64,000 nt of DNA from positions 1 to 64,000 of the forward strand of contig JAJFHE010000007.1 of the NCBI GenBank assembly GCA_021775755.1, read 5' to 3'. Shown here piece after piece: positions 1-7,302 of the stretch. The DNA is from Hyphomicrobiales bacterium. Lineage in GTDB: Bacteria; Pseudomonadota; Alphaproteobacteria; Rhizobiales; JAJFHB01. Position numbers and translations under genes: made by a program. The notes beneath the pieces are model-generated. The model did no database searches and was not told the DNA's origin. It was given only the letters and a program-made list of their open reading frames with translations. How positions within the stretch are numbered: the stretch's first letter is position 1; every line of letters starts with the position of its first letter.

Positions 1-142
1 TCGAAACTTCGCAGCAACGCAAGGTCGACCTGCCACGCTGGCAACACCGATACAATTGGCACCGCCCTCATATGGGTATAAACAAAAACACACCCATCAG
101 TCGTCTCGGTCTAACCGAGGACAACCTCTTGAAGCTTCACAG

Positions 143-1030
143 CTAGTCCGCCTTCGCCGAGCCGCCCGGTTTCAGCTGGAAATAGTCCGGCCGCCCTGTT
201 GCCCAGGGATCGCCCCAGAGCTGTTGGCCTCCGTCGACGGTGAGCACTTCTCCGGTGATGAACTTGCCGGACGCGCCTGCCATGTAGACGACGGCTTCCG
301 CCACGTCCCACTCATCGCCGGCGCGCAACATCGGGTTGGCTTCATAGTATGTTTTCGCACCTTCCGGCGGGTAGTTTCCAAAGCCCGTTGTTTCGCAGCA
401 CCCAGGCGCCACACAGTTCACCCGTAGTTTGTGCGGTGCCCATTCAACGGCTATCGACTTCGACAGATAGATCACGCCCGCCCGCGCCGCGCAGGTGTGG
501 GCCATGCCCGGCATGCCACGCCAGATATCGGCGACGATATTGACGATCGAGCCGGGTTTAATCGCCCCGATCCATTTCCGCGCCGCAGCCTGCATCATCC
601 ACCACGATCCGTTGAGGTTGGTGTCGATGACCGCGTTCCACCCCTTGGGTGTATAGTCGATCGCGGCCTGCGGAAACTGCCCGCCGGCATTGTTGACGAG
701 CACATCGAGACCGCCGAAACGCTCGTGCACAAGATCGATGAAACCGTTCACCGCATCGATATCGCGGATGGTGAAGGCATGTGCGAAGACGTCGCCGCCG
801 AACCCGCGCAGGAACGCCGCCGCCGTTTCCAGCTTCTCCTCGTCCCGCCCGCTGATCGCGAGATTGGCGCCAAGGCGTGCGAACAGCGTGGCAATGGCGC
901 GACCAAGGCCGCTGCCCGCGCCGGTGACGATGACCGTTTGTCCCTTGAAGAGATCGTCGCGATAAACGGTCGGCTTTGCTTGAAGGTCCTCTTCGGAAAA
1001 CCCAAACTGTTCTGGTAACGGATCGCTCAA
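143..1030 (-). CDS. SDR family oxidoreductase, AtuG/enoyl-CoA-reductase-like
   Basis: This 295-aa protein is a soluble NAD(P)-dependent short-chain dehydrogenase/reductase. The cofactor motif VTGAGSGLGRA lies at about residues 34-44 and LVNNAGGQFPQ follows near 110. The usual Ser-Tyr-Lys active site is changed. The segment NIVADIWRGMPGMAHTCAAR has His where Tyr is expected and Arg where Lys is expected. The same pattern is familiar from the citronellol-catabolism (Atu) and peroxisomal 2-enoyl/2,4-dienoyl-CoA reductase branch. It therefore probably reduces an enoyl- or dienoyl-CoA, but the substrate cannot be read from the sequence. The start MSDPLPEQFGF gives the usual length for that branch. 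The gene stands alone, with only 63 bases between it and the next gene on the same strand. Nothing recognisable lies in positions 1-142 after its stop. Confidence 0.85.
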   Translation of the reverse strand: MSDPLPEQFGFSEEDLQAKPTVYRDDLFKGQTVIVTGAGSGLGRAIATLFARLGANLAISGRDEEKLETAAAFLRGFGGDVFAHAFTIRDIDAVNGFIDLVHERFGGLDVLVNNAGGQFPQAAIDYTPKGWNAVIDTNLNGSWWMMQAAARKWIGAIKPGSIVNIVADIWRGMPGMAHTCAARAGVIYLSKSIAVEWAPHKLRVNCVAPGCCETTGFGNYPPEGAKTYYEANPMLRAGDEWDVAEAVVYMAGASGKFITGEVLTVDGGQQLWGDPWATGRPDYFQLKPGGSAKAD

Positions 1031-1093
1031 GCGCTCTCTCCCGAATGCATCGGACGCCCCAACCGCCCGCGCTTCAGGCTAGCAACGCCAGCC

Positions 1094-3502
1094 CTAATCC
1101 GCCAGCACCCGGGTCGTCGGGAAGGTAATCTGCACGCGCGTGCCCTCGCCGGGGGCGCTTTCGATCTCGAAGGAGGCGCGGTTGGCTTCCGCCAGCGCCT
1201 TGGTCAGCGGCAGCCCGAGGCCTGTGCCGGGTTTGCTGGCGCGGTCGTCGCGCTCGACCTGGCGGAACGGCTCCATGGCCAGGACAAGCTCGTCCTCGCT
1301 CATGCCGATGCCGGTGTCCTTGACGCGCAGTTGCACACGGCCGTCCGCGTCGAGCAGCGCCGACACGATGACCTGTCCACCCTGGTCTGTAAACTTGACC
1401 GCATTCGACAGGAGGTTGAGCACGATCTGGCGCATGCTGCGCTGGTCGGCAACCACATTCGGCAGGCCTTTCTCCACGCTGGTGCGCAATATGATGCGCT
1501 CGCGTGTCGCCTGCGGCTGAATGATGCCGATGCTCTGCTCGATGATGCCGGCGAGGTCGACGCTGGTAAAGTTGAGCTCTAGCTTGCCGGCCTCCACCTT
1601 GGAGAGATCGAGAAGGTCGTTGATCAGGCTCAGGAGGTGCTCACCGCTGGTGTGGATGTCGGTGACATAACCCTTGTACTTGTCGTTCGAGATCGGGCCG
1701 AAGCGCTCGCCCTTCATGACCTCCGAAAAGCCGATGATGGCGTTGAGCGGCGTGCGCAGTTCATGGCTGATATTGGCGAGGAACTCCGACTTCTGCGCAT
1801 TGGCGGTTTCCGCCTGTTCCTTGGCGCGCCTGAGATCGAACTCGGAGCGTTTCCACTGCGTGATGTCGCGGATCACCGCACAGAATACCGGATCCTCATC
1901 GCGCGGCTCCTCGCGGCGCTCTACCCGCCCGATAGTGAGAAACAGGGGGATTTCGCCGCCGTTGCTTTCCACCGCGACGATCTCGCGCCCGTCATTGAAG
2001 ATGCTCGCAAGCCCGCTGTCTGAAAGCGCGGCGAGGTAATCGCGCACCGTCTTGGCGCTGTCTTTGGTCAAAAACCCGAACAGCGGGCGGCCGATGGCCT
2101 GTTGCGTATCGAGCCCGAATATCGCCTGGGCGCTGGCATTGAGCGAAACGACGCGCCCCTTGGCGTCAAGCGTCAGAATGCCGTCGGTCGCGGTGTCGAG
2201 TATGGCGCGAAGCTCATCGTCGCTCGGACCGGCATAGAGCGCTGTGGCTTCTTCGGGCTGGGTGCTCTCGGGAGTTTGCACATCGCCGGTTTCAGCTGTG
2301 ACGGTAATTTTCTTGGCGATCTCGTGCAGCGTCGCTTCGTCTTCCGCGGTCAGCGCCGCCTCGCGGCCTGGATCGTCTGGGCGTTCGCCGGTGCTGCGCG
2401 GGGTGCTGGCTGAGGCTTCGTAGCCATCGCCCAGCGCCGGAGCACCGATGCCGCGAAAGCCCGTAAACCGGCCATCGAGCGTCACATGCGGCACGGCGCT
2501 CATGCAGAGCATCGATGTTTCGTCTTCCGTTTGCCAGGCAACCGTCGTGCGCCAGGCATCGCGGTTTGCGAGCGCGCGTGCAATGGCGCCGCCCGGATCG
2601 AGCCCGTGATCGGACGCGACTTCGGCCCAACTGCGCCCGACGATGTCTTCCGGAGCGACGCCGCACAGCGTCCGCGCCTCTTCGCTAAGCGCGGTAAAGG
2701 TCAGCTCCTCGTCGAGCTCGAATGTCAGGGTCGCGGCGGCGGCGACGAAATCGGTCAGGCGGTCGACATCGCCACGCAGCTTCTGCTCCAGCGCCCGGCG
2801 CTCGGTCACATCGTCGAGCGTGACCGCGAAGTGTTTCTCATCGCCCGCCTCGAGCGCGCCGGCACCGCCCTGCAAAGCGTCGATATAGAACCGGTGGGCG
2901 CGCGGGCCGAAACGGGTTTCGATGATATGTACATCGCTGACAACACCGCCGGCGCCCGCATGGCGCAACAGCTCGTCTGCAAGCTCGCGGTCGCCAAGGA
3001 CGTCGCTCAGGTGTTCGGGCAGGTGTGCCGGCCACAGATCGCGCGCCGCGCGGTTGCCATAGGCGATCTGGCCGATTTGCGAGGCGACAATCACGGCGCT
3101 TGGCAGCGCATCGAGCACGCCGGCGCCGAGCCGCTCTTCCGCCGCGCCCTGTTCAAGGTGAGACCGTGTCGACACGACGAGCAGGCCCGAGCGGCCGTCG
3201 GCCAGTGTCTGGTGGAAGCAGCGGCAGCGCAGGGGCAGGGCGTTGCGGGCGGTACCGAAGGCAAAGTTCGCCTGGGCGCTCTCGCCGGGCGCGAGTTGCC
3301 GGAACACGGCCGCCACTTTTGAGACGCCCGGGTCCTTGTCGCTGAAGCGCCGGTCGATCAGGTCGAACAGCGTTTCGCCGCCCCACACAGCAATGCCCGC
3401 CCTGTTCGACCACACTACGCGCAGCCGCTCGGTATCCCACAGCCAGGCAGGCGTGTCGGCGCGTTCCAGGGTCTCAAGTGATGGTGCGGTATCGCCGGTC
3501 AA
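1094..3502 (-). CDS. Multi-PAS sensor histidine kinase, PleC/DivJ/PdhS-like
   Basis: This is an 802-aa cytoplasmic sensor kinase with no membrane segment. Several PAS-like regions occupy about residues 10-115, 125-235, 250-355 and 425-550. A His-kinase dimerisation domain follows with the phospho-acceptor His at about 580 in NISHELRTPLNAIIGFSEVM. The C-terminal ATPase has LNLLSNAVKF (N box), KDTGIGM (G1) and TGLGLPL (G2). The H-box extension GERFGPISNDKYK and the SLINDLLDLSKVEAGKLEL stretch are typical of alphaproteobacterial PleC/DivJ/PdhS kinases, which act on DivK/PleD in the cell cycle. The DivK link is inferred from this resemblance. An acidic linker at roughly 360-430 separates the PAS regions. 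No response regulator is adjacent. Confidence 0.88.
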   Translation of the reverse strand: MTGDTAPSLETLERADTPAWLWDTERLRVVWSNRAGIAVWGGETLFDLIDRRFSDKDPGVSKVAAVFRQLAPGESAQANFAFGTARNALPLRCRCFHQTLADGRSGLLVVSTRSHLEQGAAEERLGAGVLDALPSAVIVASQIGQIAYGNRAARDLWPAHLPEHLSDVLGDRELADELLRHAGAGGVVSDVHIIETRFGPRAHRFYIDALQGGAGALEAGDEKHFAVTLDDVTERRALEQKLRGDVDRLTDFVAAAATLTFELDEELTFTALSEEARTLCGVAPEDIVGRSWAEVASDHGLDPGGAIARALANRDAWRTTVAWQTEDETSMLCMSAVPHVTLDGRFTGFRGIGAPALGDGYEASASTPRSTGERPDDPGREAALTAEDEATLHEIAKKITVTAETGDVQTPESTQPEEATALYAGPSDDELRAILDTATDGILTLDAKGRVVSLNASAQAIFGLDTQQAIGRPLFGFLTKDSAKTVRDYLAALSDSGLASIFNDGREIVAVESNGGEIPLFLTIGRVERREEPRDEDPVFCAVIRDITQWKRSEFDLRRAKEQAETANAQKSEFLANISHELRTPLNAIIGFSEVMKGERFGPISNDKYKGYVTDIHTSGEHLLSLINDLLDLSKVEAGKLELNFTSVDLAGIIEQSIGIIQPQATRERIILRTSVEKGLPNVVADQRSMRQIVLNLLSNAVKFTDQGGQVIVSALLDADGRVQLRVKDTGIGMSEDELVLAMEPFRQVERDDRASKPGTGLGLPLTKALAEANRASFEIESAPGEGTRVQITFPTTRVLAD

Positions 3503-3882
3503 CGGACGCCTTTCCCCATGCGCGTTGCAGAACGTGCATCGTGATCCTTCAGAAATGATCCCTCAGAAGCGTTGCTTCAGAGCGATCCTTCGGTCAGGCC
3601 TCCCCGCGCGAGCCGGTTGATCCGATTCGCAGCTGGTTTGCGGGAGAATCGCCGCACGCGCCCGCACCGACACTTTAACGATAACCGCAAGGCACCGTCC
3701 AGCCACAATTTTGCACAGCCGAATATCTCCTAAGCGGCTTTGTCACTGGGATAAATTGGCGACCTCAAGGCAATATTATATGCAACGCAACAATTTTTGT
3801 TGCACTGCACAAAATTATGACTATATTGGATGCCAGACAATGTATTTCCCCGATCGGGGCCAACCATCACGAGGATCGAGCA
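3503..3882. promoter_or_regulatory. Phasin upstream region with perfect inverted repeat (candidate PhaR site)
   Basis: No gene is seen in this 380-base gap. Near the phasin gene the sequence becomes AT-rich and holds a perfect 7-bp inverted repeat, GCAACAA at 3787-3793 and TTGTTGC at 3797-3803, followed by further TGCA-rich sequence. PhaR repressors of alphaproteobacteria bind TGC/GCA-rich palindromes in front of phasin genes, so this is a reasonable operator candidate. PhaR binding is inferred, and no phaR gene is visible in the window. Confidence 0.4.
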
Positions 3883-4362
3883 ATGACCCAGACCAACAAA
3901 ACCGCAGAAGCGAAAGTGGCCGAAGTTCAAAAGGCTGCCGAAGCCGTTGTCGCAGATACCGCCGCCAACGTCCGCGAAATGACCGAGCAGGGCATCGAGC
4001 GCGCCCGCTCAGCCTACGACCAGTTCAAGGGCTCCGCGCAGGAAGCCGTCGACGTTCTCGACGGATCGGCCAGCGTTCTCAAGACCGGCGCCGCCGACTT
4101 CAACGCCCGCACCATCGAGTTCACCCAGGCCAACATCAACGCCGGCTTCGATTTTGCCCTCAAGGCTGCCGCCGTCAAGGACGTCAAGGAACTCTTTGAA
4201 CTGCAGACCGCCTTTGCCCAGTCGCAGATGCAGACCTGCGCCAAGCAGATTCAGGACCTCGGCGAGCTTTCCGCCAAGGTTGCCGAAGACACATCGCGCC
4301 CCTTCGCCGACGGCATGAAGAAGTCGTTTGACCAGACGCGTGACGTCTTCTCAGCCGCCTGA
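3883..4362 (+). CDS. Phasin family protein (PHA granule-associated)
   Basis: This 159-aa phasin is predicted to coat polyhydroxyalkanoate granules in the cytoplasm. It is Ala/Lys/Glu-rich and almost entirely amphipathic helix. A typical Phasin_2 core (GIERARSAYDQFKGSAQEAV, then KELFELQTAFAQSQMQ) spans about residues 35-140. The start chosen is the ATG at 3883 (MTQTNKTAEAK), preceded by GAGGATCGAGCA. An in-frame upstream start at 3817 would add 22 residues unlike the family. The gene is monocistronic, with a strong terminator shortly after its stop. Production of PHA is inferred; no PHA synthase lies in the window. Confidence 0.9.
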   Translation: MTQTNKTAEAKVAEVQKAAEAVVADTAANVREMTEQGIERARSAYDQFKGSAQEAVDVLDGSASVLKTGAADFNARTIEFTQANINAGFDFALKAAAVKDVKELFELQTAFAQSQMQTCAKQIQDLGELSAKVAEDTSRPFADGMKKSFDQTRDVFSAA

Positions 4363-4424
4363 GTGCTTTTCCCCAAGGAAGTCTCGTGGCCGCCAGCTGT
4401 GTTATAGCGTAGGCAGGCCCGGCA

Positions 4425-4460
4425 AAGGCCCGGTTTTTCAACCGGGCCTTTTGTATTTTT
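4425..4460 (+). terminator. Rho-independent terminator after phasin
   Basis: A perfect 11-bp stem (AAGGCCCGGTT at 4425-4435, AACCGGGCCTT at 4440-4450) encloses a TTTC loop and is followed by TTGTATTTTT. This is a textbook intrinsic terminator 60 bases after the phasin stop. Confidence 0.88.
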
Positions 4461-4597
4461 GCCCCAGAATATGCCGCTCCGCCTCAGCGCGCATGCCCTT
4501 GACACGCGCACGCACGGGCAGTAAGTCGCATGGCCCGCCGTTCCTTGCGTACATGTCATGAACGGCGTAGGCTTTGGCCGGTCTCAAAGGCCGCCGT

Positions 4598-4674
4598 GCC
4601 GCCTTAGCTCAGTAGGTTAGAGCGCTAGATTGTGGATCTAGAGGTCCCCCGTTCGATCCGGGGAGGCGGTACCA
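4598..4674 (+). tRNA. tRNA-His (GTG anticodon), without G-1
   Basis: A complete cloverleaf can be folded. The acceptor stem pairs GCCGCCT with AGGCGGT, the D arm is GCTC/GAGC, and the anticodon stem is CTAGA/TCTAG around the loop TTGTGGA with anticodon GTG. The T arm is CCCCG-TTCGATC-CGGGG, and A73 and CCA are encoded. The base before G1 is T, so the extra G-1 normal for tRNA-His is absent, and position 1:72 is G:U. A group of alphaproteobacteria is known to have this unusual tRNA-His (no G-1, A73) together with an adapted HisRS. The 3' end of this gene is repeated at 5678-5714. Confidence 0.93.
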
Positions 4675-4680
4675 TTTCTT
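4644..4680 (+). repeat. Putative attachment repeat, left copy (tRNA-His 3' end)
   Basis: This 37-base stretch covers the T arm, the acceptor 3' strand, CCA and six bases beyond the tRNA. It matches 5678-5714 at 36 of 37 positions. Identity of a tRNA 3' end with a distant copy is the usual scar of tRNA-targeted site-specific integration. Confidence 0.65.
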
Positions 4681-4943
4681 TCAATGACTTAGCTCTATCT
4701 GAAGGCATTTACGCGGCGCGCCAGCAACCATATGGCAACCATCGTAGGCCCTTTCGCCGATATCTGCCCGCTCCGCCAAAACCCGGAATTGGAGGGTGTC
4801 TCTCTGCTAGAATTGCTAAACTGCGAACGGTTCGCAAATAGCTCCCCCCGAGGAGGGAGAGGAGTGGAATCCGCGTCTTATCGCTGTGCTATAGTTTTAT
4901 TAAGTATCGGCATAATGGAGCAATCAACAGGAGTGATCAGGAA

Positions 4944-5639
4944 ATGTCATTTCGTGCTTGGCTGAGTGCGTGTGCAGTTTTGCCGTCACTTGCAGCGTTT
5001 GGCGTTGTGCATCCTGCTGAGGCCAGCTGCAGCGACAGTCCTGCCGCCGGTGTTGACTGGACGCAATGCCGCAAATCAAATCTCACACTGCGCGGTTACG
5101 ATCTTTCCGGCTCGGAAGTGATACTCATAGACATGTCGCGCAGCGATCTGCGAGAGACTGACTTGTCGGGAGCCGACATGAGGCGCGGGGATCTCTTCCG
5201 CACCAATCTTTCAGGCGCCACTCTCAGGAACACGGATCTCACCCAGGTTCAGGGGTATCGTGCCAGATTCGCGGACGCTGATCTGACCGGAGCCATTCTG
5301 GCCAAATCCGAATTTAGCCGCGCGGATTTCAGCAATGCCAATCTGAGCAACGCAGATTTGTCGAAAAGCGAATTGGGGCGGACAAGGTTCAGGGGTGCAA
5401 CGCTTGCCGGTGTATCATTTGTGTTCAGCAACATCGCGCGTGCCGATATGCAAAACCTGGCCCTACTGAATGCAGATCTCAGCGGGGCCTTTACCTTTCG
5501 GACACGGATTGAGGGTGCCGATCTTTCGGCTTCCACGGGGTTGGAGCAGCACCAGCTTGATATCGCCTGCGGTGATGCCGGCACAATAATCCCGGCAACT
5601 CTTACACGCCCTACAGCATGGCCGTACCTGGAGGATTGA
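4944..5639 (+). CDS. Secreted pentapeptide-repeat protein
   Basis: This 231-aa protein has an apparent Sec signal peptide (hydrophobic run to about residue 28, cleavage near PAEASC). About 25 A(D/N)LXX-type pentapeptide units follow between roughly residues 45 and 200, for example ADLTGAILAKSEFSRADFSN. Such repeats fold into a right-handed square beta-helix. The molecular role is unknown; some family members mimic DNA, but a signal peptide points to the periplasm or outside. The gene is the only one between the two copies of the tRNA-His 3' end and lies in AT-richer DNA than its surroundings, so it is probably acquired cargo. The start at 4944 follows AACAGGAGTGATCAGGAA. Confidence 0.85.
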   Translation: MSFRAWLSACAVLPSLAAFGVVHPAEASCSDSPAAGVDWTQCRKSNLTLRGYDLSGSEVILIDMSRSDLRETDLSGADMRRGDLFRTNLSGATLRNTDLTQVQGYRARFADADLTGAILAKSEFSRADFSNANLSNADLSKSELGRTRFRGATLAGVSFVFSNIARADMQNLALLNADLSGAFTFRTRIEGADLSASTGLEQHQLDIACGDAGTIIPATLTRPTAWPYLED

Positions 5640-5677
5640 CGGCACGGTAAAAGCCAACCCGCGGGAATACCGGTGAC

Positions 5678-5714
5678 GTCCCCCGTTCGATCCGGGGAGG
5701 CGGCACCATTTCTT
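5678..5714 (+). repeat. Putative attachment repeat, right copy (duplicate tRNA-His 3' end)
   Basis: This copy of the 3' half of tRNA-His plus ACCATTTCTT differs from 4644-4680 only at the base equivalent to tRNA position 72 (C instead of T). The 5' half of a tRNA is absent, so this is not a second tRNA gene. It marks the far end of an insertion of about 1 kb. Confidence 0.65.
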
Positions 5715-6020
5715 CTTGCGATTGTCTCTGCTCTGCCACGGTACCGGCGGGCTGGCCCGCTCATCTTAGAGTGCCGCCTGCACGGTTTTCCTGACGAAAA
5801 TAATGGCACTTTGAGACCCAAAGTGTCACTTCCAGCTTGCAGAGTGTTGATATACGCGCTACGGACCCTATATATATATCGTATCCATACCACATGTTTG
5901 GTGTTACCAGGATCGTCGGTGCGCCGTTGAGCTACGTTATCTCCTGACATTGTGAGCGATATACAAACCACGCCGTCACGCGCGGTGATGTGCGGGTTCC
6001 TCCTATGTAAGGAATAGACC
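5715..6020. promoter_or_regulatory. Cold-shock gene leader region
   Basis: No gene is seen here. An inverted repeat CACTTTG (5807-5813) / CAAAGTG (5819-5825) and an AT-rich TATATATATATCG run near 5870 are the only visible signals. The sequence just before the cold-shock start (TAAGGAATAGACC) contains a ribosome binding site. A promoter with a long leader is likely, as is common for cspA-type genes, but cannot be pinpointed. Confidence 0.35.
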
Positions 6021-6233
6021 ATGACTGTAGGTACCGTAAAATTCTTCAACGAAGCCAAGGGCTTCGGTTTCATTGAGCCCGAAGATGGCTCCAAGGATGC
6101 TTTCGTTCACATTTCGGCCGTAGAACGCGCCGGCATGGGCACCCTGTCGGAAGGCCAGAAGGTCAAATACGACCTGATCACCGATCAGAAGAGCGGCAAG
6201 ATGGCCGCCGACAATCTGGAAGATGCTTCCTGA
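6021..6233 (+). CDS. Cold-shock domain protein, CspA family
   Basis: This 70-aa single cold-shock domain binds single-stranded RNA/DNA. It has the RNP1-like [11 protein letters not shown] at about residues 14-24 and the RNP2-like DAFVHISAV at about 26-34. Length and sequence are typical of alphaproteobacterial CspA proteins, which act as RNA chaperones. It is monocistronic, with a hairpin terminator candidate about 150 bases downstream. The region between its stop and the next gene (6234-6503) holds no other gene. Confidence 0.95.
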   Translation: MTVGTVKFFNEAKGFGFIEPEDGSKDAFVHISAVERAGMGTLSEGQKVKYDLITDQKSGKMAADNLEDAS

Positions 6234-6384
6234 CCGGTACGCATTGGCTTAAGGCCTCTGCACTGAATACCTATTCTGCATCTGCGCGGTGACGCCGACC
6301 ACGGATGTACTGGCGGCTGAGTGTTCGTCATGAACAACCGCGTGATGCAGGTCAAGACGCCCGATTAAAACGATTGACGTCTTG

Positions 6385-6425
6385 CGGCCCTGCTGCTCAT
6401 CGGAGCGGCGGGGCCGATTGGGTTT
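6385..6425 (+). terminator. Hairpin, candidate terminator after cold-shock gene
   Basis: A 14-bp stem (6385-6398 with 6403-6416, two G:U pairs, ATCG loop) is followed by ATTGGGTTTT. The T tract is short, so termination may be partial. The stem is strong enough to be a real RNA structure. Confidence 0.6.
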
Positions 6426-6503
6426 TGCCATCCGCTCCGGCTTCAACACGACCTGCCTTCGGTATAGTGTGGCTTAGGTCATGAATTCCCCGGGAGGTGA
6501 ACC

Positions 6504-6962
6504 GTGAAGACAGTTCTGACGTCGTGCCTGATCGTACTCTGGATGATCCTGTTGGCCGGAGCTGGAGAAACGGTGGAAGCGCTTGTCACCCTTGAAAGTC
6601 CGCACAGTGCTGCCGTCACGGCGGACCGTCTGGTCGCCGCGGCTGAAGGGGCGGGCGCTACAGTGTTCGCGCGTATCGATCATGCCGCCGGTGCGCAGAG
6701 CATCGGCGCAGAGCTTGAACCGGCCATTCTGGTGATCTTCGGCAATCCGAAACTCGGCACGCCGGTGTTGCAGGCCGACCCCCGTGCAGGGCTTGACCTT
6801 CCGGTTCGCGTGCTGATCTGGGAAGAAGGCGGGCGGACAAAGCTCAGCTATCTCGACGGCGCCGGACTTGCGCAGCGCTATGGCATTGAGGGCGCGGATG
6901 CCGCGCTGCAGCGCATCTCGGGAGCGCTAGCGAAGCTCACCGCCGCGGCCATTGCGCCATAA
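6504..6962 (+). CDS. Exported DUF302 domain protein
   Basis: This 152-aa protein has an N-terminal signal peptide (hydrophobic run in the first 22 residues, cleavage near ETVEA). A DUF302 domain fills most of the rest. The diagnostic segments are ILVIFGNPKLGTPVLQADPR near residue 75 and LPVRVLIWEE near 100. DUF302 proteins are small periplasmic alpha/beta proteins of unsettled function, sometimes linked to envelope or redox stress. The start follows a good ribosome binding site (GGGAGGTGAACC). The gene converges on the zinc-ribbon gene, with only three bases between the two stops. Confidence 0.8.
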   Translation: MKTVLTSCLIVLWMILLAGAGETVEALVTLESPHSAAVTADRLVAAAEGAGATVFARIDHAAGAQSIGAELEPAILVIFGNPKLGTPVLQADPRAGLDLPVRVLIWEEGGRTKLSYLDGAGLAQRYGIEGADAALQRISGALAKLTAAAIAP

Positions 6963-6965
6963 CAA

Positions 6966-7292
6966 TCAGTTCCGGCGGTATTCGATCGCGAACCTCATGC
7001 TCCAGTTCATATGCGACTGAAACACCTGATAGAGCGTTTCTTTGGGCTCTTCCGATACCGCGCGCCGCAAGGTCTGCATCGCCTTGGCGTCGATGCGGAA
7101 GCCGGTGTGGTGAAAGCGGTCTTCGTCTAACGGGCCGCGACGCGATTCTTCGTACTCGCCGATTGCGTTCATGCCGCAGGAAGAGCATTTCAGGAGCTGC
7201 AGGTCGTGCTCGTCGGAACGCTCATCGGCGCCAAGCTCGATCTTTTCCACGATCTCAAGCGTCGCCGCGCCGCAGTCAGGGCAAACCAGCAT
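6966..7292 (-). CDS. Zinc-ribbon protein of unknown function
   Basis: This 108-aa protein has one zinc ribbon formed by CPDC near residue 4 and CSSC near residue 37. A charged C-terminal half (PLDEDRFHHTGFRID and onward) contains no motif I recognise. The start chosen is MLVCPDCG at 7292, because GGAGATATT directly precedes it and an upstream in-frame start would overlap the previous gene. It follows the PLP-enzyme gene by 10 bases and is probably co-transcribed with it. Its role is unknown. Confidence 0.7.
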   Translation of the reverse strand: MLVCPDCGAATLEIVEKIELGADERSDEHDLQLLKCSSCGMNAIGEYEESRRGPLDEDRFHHTGFRIDAKAMQTLRRAVSEEPKETLYQVFQSHMNWSMRFAIEYRRN

Positions 7293-7302
7293 AATATCTC
7301 CG

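Noticed and set aside
5678-5714. Second tRNA-His gene
   Set aside because: Only the T arm and the acceptor 3' strand are present; there is no D arm, anticodon or 5' acceptor strand.
4675-6020. Prophage
   Set aside because: No integrase, structural, lysis or replication gene lies between the tRNA repeats. Only one pentapeptide-repeat gene is present.
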